64,000 bases of DNA from JAJXXT01 sp963764465 (GTDB lineage Bacteria > Pseudomonadota > Alphaproteobacteria > Acetobacterales > Acetobacteraceae). Both the position numbers and the translations under genes were made by a program. How positions within the stretch are numbered: the first letter of the stretch is position 1; every line of letters starts with the position of its first letter. Positions 26,271 through 35,385 of this stretch are shown here, piece after piece. The notes under the pieces were generated by a model. It was not told where the DNA came from. It did no database searches and saw nothing but the letters and a program-made list of their open reading frames with translations. The DNA is taken from NCBI GenBank assembly GCA_963764465.1, contig CAVXSO010000007.1:558001-622000 (forward strand), read 5' to 3'.

Positions 26271-27367
26271 AGCTCGACGACCTGCCGACCCCCTGCCTGG
26301 TGCTGGACCGCAGACGGCTCGCGCGCAACCTCGCGCGGATGGCGAGCGCGGTCGCCATGCTCGGGGTCGCACTGCGCCCGCACATGAAGACGGCGAAGTC
26401 CGCCGATGTCGCGCGGCTCGCGCTGCCGGATGGCGGCGGCATCACCGTATCCACCCTTGCGGAAGCGGAATATTTCCTCTCCCACGGGTTCGGCGACATC
26501 ATCCTCGGCGCCGCGATCACGCCGCAGAAGCTGGAGCAGGTGGCGCGTCTCAACGCCGCCGGCGGGCAGATCAAGGTGGTGACCGACGACGCCGACATGG
26601 CCGCCGCCATCGCGCGCCATCCCGGCCGCGTTCCCGCGCTGATCGAGATCGATTGCGGCGAGGGCCGCAGCGGCATCGGCGTGGACGATCCGGCGCTGCT
26701 GGCCATCGCGGCACATCTTGGCGAACACCTTGCCGGTATCTTCACCCACGCGGGGCACAGCTACGCCGCGCGCGACCAGGCGAGCCTCACGGCAATCGCG
26801 ATGCGCGAGCGGCACGACGCGGCGCGCGCGGCGGGACGGCTGCGGACGGCGGGGCATGAATGCGCCATCGTCTCCATCGGCTCCTCGCCGACCGCGCTCG
26901 TTCCGGGCGATGCCACCGGCATCACGGAAATGCGGCCCGGCGTCTACATGTTCGGCGACCTGTTCCAGGCGGCAATCGGCACCCACACGCGCGACGACAT
27001 CGCGGTCACGGTGCTTGCCAGCGTGATCGGCCGCCGGCCGGCGGAACGGCGCCTGCTGGTCGATGCCGGCTCGCTCGCGCTCTCGCGCGACCGCAGCACG
27101 CAGGCGACGGACCAGGATTGCGGCTTCGGCCTGGTGCTGGACGCGGGCGGCGAGGCCAGTCTCGCCCAGACCCTGGTCACCCGCGTCTGGCAGGAGCACG
27201 GGCAGGTGCAGCTGGAGAACGGTACGGCCGAGGGATTCGCGATCGGCAGTCGCGTACGAATCGCGCCCAATCACACCTGCCTCACCGCCGCGGCGCATGA
27301 CCGCTACTACGTCGTCGATGGCGGAGACGAAGTCGTCGCGGTGTGGCCGCGGATCAACGGCTGGTAG
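26267..27367 (+). CDS. D-threonine aldolase/D-serine dehydratase-like PLP enzyme
   Basis: 366 residues. The N-terminal alanine-racemase-fold domain has the PLP lysine Lys41 in RPHMKTAKS. The C-terminal domain has the zinc-binding pair His336-x-Cys338 in APNHTCLTAAAHD, the mark of the D-serine dehydratase/D-threonine aldolase (DSD1) group. These enzymes break down D-hydroxy-amino acids, giving pyruvate plus ammonia, or glycine plus an aldehyde. The choice between aldolase and dehydratase cannot be made from sequence by eye. The ATG overlaps the stop of the upstream PLP enzyme gene, so the two are probably made together. It ends 11 bp before the convergent MFS gene. Confidence 0.85.
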   Translation: MKLDDLPTPCLVLDRRRLARNLARMASAVAMLGVALRPHMKTAKSADVARLALPDGGGITVSTLAEAEYFLSHGFGDIILGAAITPQKLEQVARLNAAGGQIKVVTDDADMAAAIARHPGRVPALIEIDCGEGRSGIGVDDPALLAIAAHLGEHLAGIFTHAGHSYAARDQASLTAIAMRERHDAARAAGRLRTAGHECAIVSIGSSPTALVPGDATGITEMRPGVYMFGDLFQAAIGTHTRDDIAVTVLASVIGRRPAERRLLVDAGSLALSRDRSTQATDQDCGFGLVLDAGGEASLAQTLVTRVWQEHGQVQLENGTAEGFAIGSRVRIAPNHTCLTAAAHDRYYVVDGGDEVVAVWPRINGW

Positions 27368-27378
27368 GCGCCGCGCTC

Positions 27379-28611
27379 CTACTCGGCGGGGACGGCAATG
27401 CCGCGAGGCACCGAGGCGCGCGCCAGCGCCACACAGAACAGGCTCAGCATCAGCAGCCCCGCCACCAGCGCGAAGACCAGTTCCGGGTGGCCGCGATCGA
27501 TGAGGAAGCCGAACGGAACCGGCGTGAGCGCCGAGCCCAGCGGCAGGCCGGAGGAGACGAAGCCGAACACCTTGCCGACCTGCCCGGGCGGCGAGGCCTC
27601 CCGCACCATCATGTCGCGCGGCGTGCGGCTGCAGCCGGCGGCGAGGCCGGCGATGAACATCACCACGGCGACAACGATGTCCGGCAGCGGCAGATAGCCG
27701 CCGATCAGCGTGAACAGTGCCGAAAGGCTCACGACGATCGTGGTGAAGGCGAGGTGGCGCGGCGTGCGGTCCACCACCGCGCCGCCGACCAGCACGCCAA
27801 GCGTCGCGCCGGTCATGTAGAACGTCAGCACGGTGGAAGCAGCGGCGATGCCCACCCCGTGCTCCTTGTGCAGCACGGTGATCAGCCAGGATTGCAGCCC
27901 GGCGCCGGCCATGGAGCCGGTCACGAAGAAGCCGAGGAACAGCAGCATGGTGCGCGTGAGCAGCAGCTTGTGGCCCGCCACCGCAGGCGCGCGCTCCCGC
28001 GTCTTGTAGAAGCCATCGGTGAGGATGCGGCTCTGCCAAAGCACGGCCAGCACCAGCGGCAGGCCGATACCGCCCACCAGGCCCACGCCCCAGCGCCAGC
28101 CGATGGTCCAGATCAGCCCCGCCATCACCGGCGGCGCCACCGAGAAACCGAGATTGCCGGCGAAGGTATGCAGCGCGAAGGCGCGGCCGGTGCGCTCGCG
28201 GCTGATCGAGCCGGAGAGGATCGCATAATCGGCCGGATGCACCACGGAGTTGCCGACACCCGAGAGCGCCGCCAGCGCCAGAAGCTGCCAATACGCGGTG
28301 GCAAGCCCCATCAGCGCGATGGCCGCCGCCATGAGGGCGACGCCGCCCACGAGGTATGGCCGCGCGCCGTGCCGGTCCACCAGGAAGCCAACCGGCGTCT
28401 GCAGAACAGCCGTCACCGCCGACATCACCGCAGCAATCAGGCCCAGCTGCGCAAAGGAAACGTGAAACGCAGGCTGCCAGGCCAGGAACAGCGGCGGTAG
28501 GCAGAGCACGTAGAAATGCGAGAGGAAGTGCCCGATCCCGATCAGGGTACTGACACGTGCGTCGCGGTTCGTGACCCCACCGTTCATGACGTGACTCTGC
28601 GCGCGGTTCAT
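27379..28611 (-). CDS. MFS transporter
   Basis: 410 residues with about 12 hydrophobic segments. The MFS loop motif between TM2 and TM3 appears as GFLVDRHGARPYLVGG, and the N-terminus (LIGIGHFLSHFYVLCLPPLF) resembles the fosmidomycin-resistance/sugar-exporter type. Direction and substrate are unknown. The ATG at 28611 is taken; an ATG eight codons later is an alternative. It is convergent with the D-amino-acid enzyme gene and divergent from the Nudix gene, with 41 bp between the starts. Confidence 0.85.
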   Translation of the reverse strand: MNRAQSHVMNGGVTNRDARVSTLIGIGHFLSHFYVLCLPPLFLAWQPAFHVSFAQLGLIAAVMSAVTAVLQTPVGFLVDRHGARPYLVGGVALMAAAIALMGLATAYWQLLALAALSGVGNSVVHPADYAILSGSISRERTGRAFALHTFAGNLGFSVAPPVMAGLIWTIGWRWGVGLVGGIGLPLVLAVLWQSRILTDGFYKTRERAPAVAGHKLLLTRTMLLFLGFFVTGSMAGAGLQSWLITVLHKEHGVGIAAASTVLTFYMTGATLGVLVGGAVVDRTPRHLAFTTIVVSLSALFTLIGGYLPLPDIVVAVVMFIAGLAAGCSRTPRDMMVREASPPGQVGKVFGFVSSGLPLGSALTPVPFGFLIDRGHPELVFALVAGLLMLSLFCVALARASVPRGIAVPAE

Positions 28612-28652
28612 GGTCCGGTCAAATAACAGACATCATGCAACGAGGACTATAC

Positions 28653-29285
28653 ATGGCGACCGACCCGATCTGGCTGACCTGGGCTCGCGAGATCCAGGCG
28701 ATCGCGCAGACCGGCCTGGCCTTCGAACCCAACGTCTATGACCGCGAGCGGTACGAGCGGCTGCGCGGGCTGGCAGCCGAGATCGTGGCAAGCCACAGCG
28801 ACGCCAGCATGCCCGACATCGCGGCGCTGTTCGTCGGGCAGCAGGGCTATGCCACGCCGAAGGTGGATGTGCGCGGCGCCGCGTTCGACAAGGCCGGCCG
28901 CATCCTCATGGTGCGGGAAGTGGCCGACGGCGGCCGCTGGACGCTGCCTGGCGGCTGGGCGGACGTGAATCTCACCGCCGCCGAGAACGTGGCGAAGGAA
29001 ATGCGCGAGGAAAGCGGCTACGAGGTTCGCGCACGAAAGCTCGCCGCCGCGCTCGATCGCACCCGCCAGGGGCATGCCGCCGGCGTCTTCTCCTGCGTCA
29101 AGCTGTTCTACATCTGCGACATCGTGGGCGGGGAGGCGCGCACCAGCATCGAGACGTCCGAAATCGGCTGGTTCGCGGAGGACGCGTTGCCTGTGGATCT
29201 CTCGCTCGGCCGCGTGCTGCCGGCACAGCTCCATCGTATGTTCGCGCACGCGCGCGACCCGCACCTGCCGGCGGATTTTGACTGA
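28653..29285 (+). CDS. Nudix hydrolase with N-terminal extension
   Basis: 210 residues from the ATG at 28653 (GAGGA about 10 bases upstream). Residues 1-65 form a helical N-terminal part and the Nudix domain starts near VDVRGAAFDKAG. The Nudix box spans residues 101-123. Compared with Gx5Ex7REUxEExGU, the first Glu is Leu107 and the Arg is Lys115, but the metal-binding Glu116, Glu119 and Glu120 are kept (KEMREESGY). The likely role is hydrolysis of a nucleoside diphosphate derivative such as ADP-ribose. The gene is convergent with the histidine phosphatase gene with 3 bp between them. Confidence 0.85.
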   Translation: MATDPIWLTWAREIQAIAQTGLAFEPNVYDRERYERLRGLAAEIVASHSDASMPDIAALFVGQQGYATPKVDVRGAAFDKAGRILMVREVADGGRWTLPGGWADVNLTAAENVAKEMREESGYEVRARKLAAALDRTRQGHAAGVFSCVKLFYICDIVGGEARTSIETSEIGWFAEDALPVDLSLGRVLPAQLHRMFAHARDPHLPADFD

Positions 29286-29288
29286 AGC

Positions 29289-29864
29289 CTATGCCTCGAC
29301 CGGTTGCCAGCCGGCGAGCACCCCGCGCGTCGCCGCGTCGACAACGAACCGGTTTCCACCACCGCCCGCCGGCTGATCCCAGCTTCGCGAGATCGGCGCG
29401 CGCATAAGGAACGCGAGCAGCAGCGCGCCGACACCGCCATGCGAAACGATGGCAATGTCGCCACGCGGCGCCTGGCGGAGGACGGCATCGAAGGCGGCGA
29501 CGATACGTGCCTGGGCGTCTGCCGCGCGTTCCCAGCCGCGCACGCTTTCCGCTGGCCGTGCAAAGAAGGTATCGGCCATCACCTCGAACTCAGCCGCGGG
29601 CAGGTATCCGGTAGCGGAACGATCATTCTCGCCGAGCGTGGGTATCGCCGCCGGCTCGATGCCGAGGCGCGCCGCCAGGATCGCGGCCCCCTCCACCGCC
29701 TTGCGCTCCGTGCTGCTGAACACGGCACGAACCCGGACGAGCCAGGGCCGCGCCGCCGCCTCCCGCATGCGCGCGAGGCCAGCCTCCGACAATCGCCATT
29801 CCGGGACCGGCACCGCCGGGTCGATCACCACCTGCGGATGGGTGATGAAGTGAACCTTGGCCAA
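29289..29864 (-). CDS. Histidine phosphatase family protein (branch 1)
   Basis: 191 residues. The fold is the phosphoglycerate-mutase-like histidine phosphatase fold. The phospho-acceptor His9 is present but sits in ITHPQ instead of the usual RHG. The second catalytic histidine is in IVSHGGVGALL (about 147), and the Arg/Glu region FSSTERKAVEGA (usually SSxxxRAxQTA) is recognisable. Loss of the RHG arginine makes substrate prediction unsafe. It follows uvrB by 5 bp, so it is probably the last gene of a purD-uvrB transcript. Confidence 0.8.
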   Translation of the reverse strand: MAKVHFITHPQVVIDPAVPVPEWRLSEAGLARMREAAARPWLVRVRAVFSSTERKAVEGAAILAARLGIEPAAIPTLGENDRSATGYLPAAEFEVMADTFFARPAESVRGWERAADAQARIVAAFDAVLRQAPRGDIAIVSHGGVGALLLAFLMRAPISRSWDQPAGGGGNRFVVDAATRGVLAGWQPVEA

Positions 29865-29869
29865 GCCGG

Positions 29870-32044
29870 CTACCGCCGGCCGCGCCGGCCGCGCTTCTTT
29901 GGATCGTAGCCGCCTCCACCGGGGCCGAGCGGCCGTGGCGCACGGTCGCCGCGGCGGATGGTGGCGGAGGGCAGCGGCGGCGGCTCGAGGCCGAGTTCCA
30001 GCGCCTCCAGCCGGCGAATCTCGTCGCGCATCCGCGCCGCTTCCTCGAACTCGAGGTTGGCGGCAGCGTCGCGCATGCGCTTCTCCAGCTCCGCGATCGA
30101 GGCCTTGAGGTCCTTGCCGACCATGGAGGAGATCTTGGAGTCGGCGACCGGCGCCACGGTCACGTAGTCCTGCTCGAACACGCTCTCGAGCACCTTGTCG
30201 ATCTCCTTGCGCACGGATTGCGGCGTTATGTTGTGCGCCTCGTTCCAGGCCCGCTGCTTGTTGCGCCTCCGCTCCGTCTCGTCGATCGCCACGCGGAGCG
30301 AGTTGGTCATCCTGTCAGCATAGAGGATGACCCGCCCCTCCACGTTGCGCGCGGCACGGCCGATGGTCTGGATCAGCGAGGTCTGCGAGCGCAGGAAGCC
30401 CTCCTTGTCCGCGTCCAGGATCGCGACCAGCGCGCACTCCGGAATGTCCAGCCCCTCGCGCAGCAGGTTGATGCCCACCAGCACATCGAAGACACCGAGC
30501 CGCAGGTCGCGGATGATCTCGATCCGCTCCAGCGTATCGACATCGGAATGGAGGTAGCGGACCTTGATGCCCTGCTCGGTGAGGTATTCCGTGAGGTCCT
30601 CGGCCATGCGCTTGGTCAGCGTGGTGACCAGCACGCGTCCGCCGCGGGCCACCACCGTGCGGCACTCACCCAGCAGGTCATCCACCTGCCGCTCGACCGG
30701 ACGCACCTCCGTCACCGGATCGATGAGCCCCGTGGGGCGGATCACCTGCTCGGCGAAGACACCACCCGTGCGCTCCATCTCCCACGGGCCAGGCGTGGCT
30801 GACACGAAGATGCTCTGCGGACGGAAACGCTCCCATTCCTCGAATTTCAGCGGCCGGTTGTCGATGCAGGACGGCAGCCGGAAGCCATATTCCGCGAGGA
30901 TGGATTTGCGCGCATGGTCGCCGCGCTCCATGCCACCCACCTGCGGGACCGTCACATGGCTCTCGTCGACGATCAGCAGCGCGTTCTCCGGCAGGTATTC
31001 GAACAGCGTCGGCGGCGGCTCGCCCGGGTTGCGGCCGGAGAGGTAGCGCGAGTAGTTCTCGATCGACTTGCAGGAACCCGTGGTCTCCATCATTTCGATA
31101 TCAAACTGTGTTCGCTGCCCGATCCGCTCCGCCTCCAGGAGTTTTCCCTGGGCGTTGAACTCGGCGAGCCGCGCCTTCAGCTCTTCCTTGATGCCGGTGA
31201 TCGCCTGCAGCAGCGTCGGCCGCGGGGTGACGTAGTGGCTGTTGGCGTAGACAGTAACGGAAGCAAGTGCCCCCGCGACCTCCCCGGTCAACGGGTCGAA
31301 TTCCGCGATGCCCTCGATCTCGTCGCCGAACAGCGAGACGCGCCAGGCGCGGTCCTCATAATGTGCCGGGAAGATATCGACGCTGTCGCCACGCAGGCGG
31401 AACGTACCGCGCTGGAAACCGGCATCGTTGCGACGATACTGCAGATCGACAAGGGCGCGCGCCAGCGCGTCGCGCTCGATACGCCCGCCGGTCTCGAGCT
31501 TGACGACCATCTTCGCGTAGGTCTCGACCGAGCCGATACCGTAAATGCAGGAAACGGAGGCCACGATGACAACATCGTTGCGCTCCAGCAACGCCTGTGT
31601 CGCCGCGTGGCGCATGCGGTCGATCTGGTCGTTGATCTGCGCATCCTTCTCGATATAGGTGTCCGTGCGCGGGACGTAGGCCTCCGGCTGGTAGTAGTCG
31701 TAATAGCTGACGAAATACTCGACCGCGTTGTCCGGGAAGAACCCCTTCATCTCGCCGTAGAGCTGGGCCGCCAGCGTCTTGTTCGGCGCCAGGATCAGTG
31801 TCGGGCGCTGCACCGCCTCGATCACCTTGGCCATGGTGAAGGTCTTGCCGGAGCCGGTAACGCCCAGCAGCACCTGGTCGTGCTCCTCGGCGCGCAGTCC
31901 CCCCACCAGCGTCTTGATCGCCTGGGGCTGGTCGCCGTTGGGCTCGTAGGGCGAAACCACGCGCAGCGGCTTGCCGCCGGAGCGCACCGGCAGTTTCTGC
32001 GGCGTGAAAAGGACAGGCGAGGGCCGGGTGAGGACCTGCGACAT
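29870..32044 (-). CDS. uvrB: Excinuclease ABC subunit B
   Basis: 724 residues from the ATG at 32044. UvrB is the damage-verifying helicase-like subunit of nucleotide excision repair; it is loaded by UvrA and recruits UvrC. Walker A is GVTGSGKTFT, the beta-hairpin region is YYDYYQPEAYVP, Walker B is in LIVDESH, helicase motif VI is QTIGRAARN, and the C-terminal UVR domain (LEKRMRDAAANLEFEEAARM) is present. A short Pro/Arg/Gly-rich tail follows. The gene starts 6 bp after the purD stop, so the two are co-transcribed. No SOS box was recognised, as the start lies against purD. Confidence 0.97.
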   Translation of the reverse strand: MSQVLTRPSPVLFTPQKLPVRSGGKPLRVVSPYEPNGDQPQAIKTLVGGLRAEEHDQVLLGVTGSGKTFTMAKVIEAVQRPTLILAPNKTLAAQLYGEMKGFFPDNAVEYFVSYYDYYQPEAYVPRTDTYIEKDAQINDQIDRMRHAATQALLERNDVVIVASVSCIYGIGSVETYAKMVVKLETGGRIERDALARALVDLQYRRNDAGFQRGTFRLRGDSVDIFPAHYEDRAWRVSLFGDEIEGIAEFDPLTGEVAGALASVTVYANSHYVTPRPTLLQAITGIKEELKARLAEFNAQGKLLEAERIGQRTQFDIEMMETTGSCKSIENYSRYLSGRNPGEPPPTLFEYLPENALLIVDESHVTVPQVGGMERGDHARKSILAEYGFRLPSCIDNRPLKFEEWERFRPQSIFVSATPGPWEMERTGGVFAEQVIRPTGLIDPVTEVRPVERQVDDLLGECRTVVARGGRVLVTTLTKRMAEDLTEYLTEQGIKVRYLHSDVDTLERIEIIRDLRLGVFDVLVGINLLREGLDIPECALVAILDADKEGFLRSQTSLIQTIGRAARNVEGRVILYADRMTNSLRVAIDETERRRNKQRAWNEAHNITPQSVRKEIDKVLESVFEQDYVTVAPVADSKISSMVGKDLKASIAELEKRMRDAAANLEFEEAARMRDEIRRLEALELGLEPPPLPSATIRRGDRAPRPLGPGGGGYDPKKRGRRGRR

Positions 32045-32049
32045 CGGCC

Positions 32050-33330
32050 CTATGTAGGGGCTCGCCCGAGCGCCCGCCAGCCGATATCGCGGCGGCAGAA
32101 CCCGTCCGCCCAGACCACCTTGTCCACCGCGGCATAGGCCGCCCACGCCGCTTCGGCCAGCGTGGGACCGACGGCCGAAACCGCAAGCACCCGCCCGCCG
32201 GATGCGACCAGCGCGCCGTCCTTCATCGCCGTGCCGGCATGGAACACCTGCACGCCCGGCACGGCGCCGGCCGCGTCGAGCCCCGAGATGGCGCCACCCG
32301 CGACCGGCTTGCCGGGATAGCCGTGGGCGGCCATGACCACGGTCATCGCCGCTCCCTCGCTCCAGCGCACGTCAAAAGAAAAGAGCTCGCCGTCCATCGC
32401 CGCCATCAATGCCGCCAGCAGGTCCGAGCGCAGGCGCAGCATCAGCACCTCGCATTCCGGGTCGCCGAAGCGGACGTTGAACTCGATCAGCTTCGGCCCA
32501 TCGGCGGTGAGCATCAGCCCGGCGAACAGAATGCCGCGGAACGGCGTGCCGCGCCGCGCCATCTCCTGCAGCGCCGGGCGCACGATGCGCTCCATCGCCA
32601 CCTGTTCCAGCGCGGGCGTCAGCGCCGGCGGCGGGCCATAGGCGCCCATGCCGCCGGTGTTGGGGCCCGTGTCGCCCTCGCCCACCGCCTTGTGGTCCTG
32701 CGCCGCGCCGAAGGCGATCGCGTGCTCGCCATCGCACAGCGCGAACAGGCTCGCCTCCTCGCCAACCAGCCGTTCCTCCAGCACCAGTTCGCGCCCCGCG
32801 GCGCCGAGCCGCCCGACCTCCATGAACTCAGTGATCGCGACCTCGGCTTCCTCATGCGTCGCCGCCACCACAACACCCTTGCCGGCGGCGAGCCCGTCGG
32901 CCTTCACCACGGGCGGCGCGCTCAGCGTGGCGAGATAGGCCCGCGCCGACGAGGAATCGGTAAAGCGCCGCCAGGCCGCCGTCGGGATTCCCGCCGCGTC
33001 GCAGACCTCCTTGGTGAACGACTTGCTGCCCTCGAGTTGCGCCGCCGCCTTGCTCGGCCCGAAGCAGCGGACCCCGGCCGCCTCCATCGCGTCCGCGACG
33101 CCAGCGACGAGCGGCGCCTCTGGCCCCACGACCACAAGATCGATCGCCTCGCGCCTTGCGATCGCCACCAGCCCCTGGATGTCGTCCACGCGGCCGGGGA
33201 GGCAGGTCGCGACCTTCGCGATTCCGGGATTCCCTGGCACGCAGAAAAGCGCCCCCAGCAGCGGGCTCGCCGCCAGTTTCCAGCACAGCGCGTGCTCCCG
33301 CGCCCCGCCCCCGATCACCAGAACCCGCAT
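32050..33330 (-). CDS. purD: Phosphoribosylamine--glycine ligase
   Basis: 426 residues. PurD joins phosphoribosylamine and glycine with ATP in purine synthesis. The N-terminus VLVIGGGAREHALCWKL, the ATP-grasp segment KADGLAAGKGVVV, GPNTGGMGAYGP and FNVRFGDPE are all family signatures. It heads the purD-uvrB-histidine phosphatase run and is divergent from xseA, with 48 bp between starts, so the two promoters are compressed. Confidence 0.97.
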   Translation of the reverse strand: MRVLVIGGGAREHALCWKLAASPLLGALFCVPGNPGIAKVATCLPGRVDDIQGLVAIARREAIDLVVVGPEAPLVAGVADAMEAAGVRCFGPSKAAAQLEGSKSFTKEVCDAAGIPTAAWRRFTDSSSARAYLATLSAPPVVKADGLAAGKGVVVAATHEEAEVAITEFMEVGRLGAAGRELVLEERLVGEEASLFALCDGEHAIAFGAAQDHKAVGEGDTGPNTGGMGAYGPPPALTPALEQVAMERIVRPALQEMARRGTPFRGILFAGLMLTADGPKLIEFNVRFGDPECEVLMLRLRSDLLAALMAAMDGELFSFDVRWSEGAAMTVVMAAHGYPGKPVAGGAISGLDAAGAVPGVQVFHAGTAMKDGALVASGGRVLAVSAVGPTLAEAAWAAYAAVDKVVWADGFCRRDIGWRALGRAPT

Positions 33331-33378
33331 TCGTGGCGCTCCTTTCAGTCGCGCCGGCGCCTAGCATAGACTGGGGGC

Positions 33379-34755
33379 ATGGACGACCCCGGCCCGAACG
33401 TTCCCGAATTCTCGGTCAGCGAGATCTCCGGCGCCATCAAGGCGGCGCTGGAGGGCGCGTTCGGCCGCGTGCGCGTGCGCGGCGAGGTGACGGAAGTGCG
33501 CCGCTACGCCTCCGGCCACACATATTTCTCGCTGAAGGACGAGGGCGGCAAGCTCGCGGCCATCCTGTGGAAGGGTGCCGCCGCCCGCGCCGGGCTCAAG
33601 CCCGAGGACGGGATGGAAGTGATCGCCACCGGGCGCATCACCGCCTATGGCGACCGCTCCACCTATCAGATCATTGTCGAGCGGCTGGACTATGCCGGCG
33701 CCGGCGCGCTGCTCGCCCGCATCGAGGCGCTGCGCGTAAAGCTGGCCGGCGAAGGCCTGTTCGACGCCGAACGAAAGCGCGCCCTGCCGCTGCTGCCGGA
33801 CGTGGTGGGCGTCGTCTCCTCCGAGCAGGGGGCGGTGATCCAGGACATCCGCACCACCATCGCGCGCCGCTTTCCCCGTCGCATCCTGCTCTGGCCGGTA
33901 CCGGTGCAGGGCGAGGGCGCCGCCGAGAAGATCGCGGCCGCCATCAGGGGTTTCGACGCGCTGCCGCACGACGGGCCGGTCCCGCGCCCGGACGTGCTGA
34001 TCGTGGCGCGCGGCGGCGGCAGCCTCGAGGACCTGATGGCGTTCAACGACGAGGACGTCGTGCGCGCCGCCGCCGCCTGCTCCATCCCGCTGATCTCCGC
34101 CGTGGGCCACGAGACGGACACGACCCTGATCGATTTCGCCGCGGACCGCCGCGCGCCCACGCCCACCGCGGCGGCGGAGCTCGCCGTGCCCTCGCGCGCG
34201 GAACTCGCAACCCAGCTCGCGCAGACAGGGGCGCGGCTGCTTGGCGGGCTCGGCCGGCTGATGCAGGAACGGCGGCTGCGGCTGCAACGCGCGGAGCGCG
34301 GCTTGCCGGATCTCGGCGCGCTGCTGGCCACCTGGCGCCAGCGGTTGGACGACCGCGCGGAACGGCTGCGCCTGGCGCTGCCGCGCTTCGTCGCGGCGAA
34401 GGGCGAGCGCCTGCCGGTGCTCGGCGAGCAGCTGCGCGGCGGGCTGCGCCAGGCGCTCGCGAAGCAGGCCACGCTCGCCGCCTCGGTGCTGACGCGACTG
34501 CGCCCCGCACCGCTCGAAGCGCGGCTGCGCGAGGCCCGCGCGCGGCTGGAGGGTCTCGCGGCCCGACTCGAATCCGTCTCGCACGAGCAGGTGCTCGCCC
34601 GCGGCTACGCGATGGTGCTGGACCGCAAGGGCAACCTGCTGGCGCGCGTCGCTGCCATCACGCCAGGCATGGGCCTGACGCTGAAGCTCGCCGATGGCGA
34701 CGTGGCGGCGACCGCCGATGGCGGCAAGCCACGCCAGGCCTCGCTACCGCTGTAG
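33379..34755 (+). CDS. xseA: Exodeoxyribonuclease VII large subunit
   Basis: 458 residues, the normal XseA size. The protein has an N-terminal OB-fold (residues about 12-105; EFSVSEISGAIK at the start, the strand VRGEV), the catalytic domain with VVSSEQGAVIQDI and IVARGGGSLEDL, and a long helical C-terminal region that binds XseB. It degrades single-stranded DNA as a complex with the small subunit XseB, which is not in the window. Its last 12 bases overlap the convergent gph gene. Confidence 0.96.
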   Translation: MDDPGPNVPEFSVSEISGAIKAALEGAFGRVRVRGEVTEVRRYASGHTYFSLKDEGGKLAAILWKGAAARAGLKPEDGMEVIATGRITAYGDRSTYQIIVERLDYAGAGALLARIEALRVKLAGEGLFDAERKRALPLLPDVVGVVSSEQGAVIQDIRTTIARRFPRRILLWPVPVQGEGAAEKIAAAIRGFDALPHDGPVPRPDVLIVARGGGSLEDLMAFNDEDVVRAAAACSIPLISAVGHETDTTLIDFAADRRAPTPTAAAELAVPSRAELATQLAQTGARLLGGLGRLMQERRLRLQRAERGLPDLGALLATWRQRLDDRAERLRLALPRFVAAKGERLPVLGEQLRGGLRQALAKQATLAASVLTRLRPAPLEARLREARARLEGLAARLESVSHEQVLARGYAMVLDRKGNLLARVAAITPGMGLTLKLADGDVAATADGGKPRQASLPL

Positions 34756-35385
34756 AACCAGCCCGCCGATCAGCCCCGGCAGCTCGCCAGCATGGGCCGC
34801 GATCACAGCGCCCTCGTGCTCGCCGGGCTGGCCATACCCCCAGGCCACGGCAACCGCCGGAATCGCGTTGGCGCGTGCCGCCGCGATGTCAAAGCGACTG
34901 TCGCCCACCATTGCCGCCGGCCCCGCGCCGCCGCGCAGCACGTCGGCCACCAGCACCGCCTTGTCGTCGAACGCGCCGCCGTCCTCCGAGCCACGGATGC
35001 TCGCGAACTGCGACGCGATGCCCAGCTTCTCCAGCATGCGCGTGGCATAGGTCGTTCGTTTCGCTGTCGCGACGTGCAGCGCGATGCCAGCACCCGCGAG
35101 TGCCGTCAGCGCCGCCTCGATGCCGGGATAGAGCGCACACTCGCTCCAGCCCCATTGCGTGTAGAGCGCGCGGTAGCGCCGCGCGAGCTCCTCCGCGCGC
35201 GTGTCACCAAAGCGCCCGAGCAGCCCGCGGCAGACGTCGAGCAGCGGCGGGCCGATCATTGCGGAAACACCGGCATCCGCCGGCAGCTCATAGCCCAGCT
35301 CGGCGAGGGCCGCGCGGTAGCAGCCGGTGATGCCGGGCGCGGAATCCACGAGTGTCCCATCGAGATCGAATATCGCGCGCGCCAT
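34744..35385 (-). CDS. gph: HAD family phosphoglycolate-phosphatase-like hydrolase
   Basis: 213 residues. The ATG at 35385 is chosen because AGGAGG lies 4 bases upstream; the ATG just before it (35388) would have only one base of spacing. HAD motif I is FDLDGTLVDS (Asp7, Asp9), motif II is VATAK, and motif III/IV is the VGDSRFDI region. Gph removes 2-phosphoglycolate, for example that arising from DNA repair. It is the last gene of the lipid A/Kdo operon and its start touches the lpxL-like stop as TGATG. The identity among Gph-like HADs is likely but not certain. Confidence 0.82.
   Translation of the reverse strand: MARAIFDLDGTLVDSAPGITGCYRAALAELGYELPADAGVSAMIGPPLLDVCRGLLGRFGDTRAEELARRYRALYTQWGWSECALYPGIEAALTALAGAGIALHVATAKRTTYATRMLEKLGIASQFASIRGSEDGGAFDDKAVLVADVLRGGAGPAAMVGDSRFDIAAARANAIPAVAVAWGYGQPGEHEGAVIAAHAGELPGLIGGLVLQR

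Noticed and set aside
23919..26372. An 817-codon minus-strand frame suggesting a fused argE protein
   Set aside because: Only the part from 25010 downstream has family sequence. The upstream 450 codons lie antisense to the two PLP enzyme genes and are low-complexity shadow.
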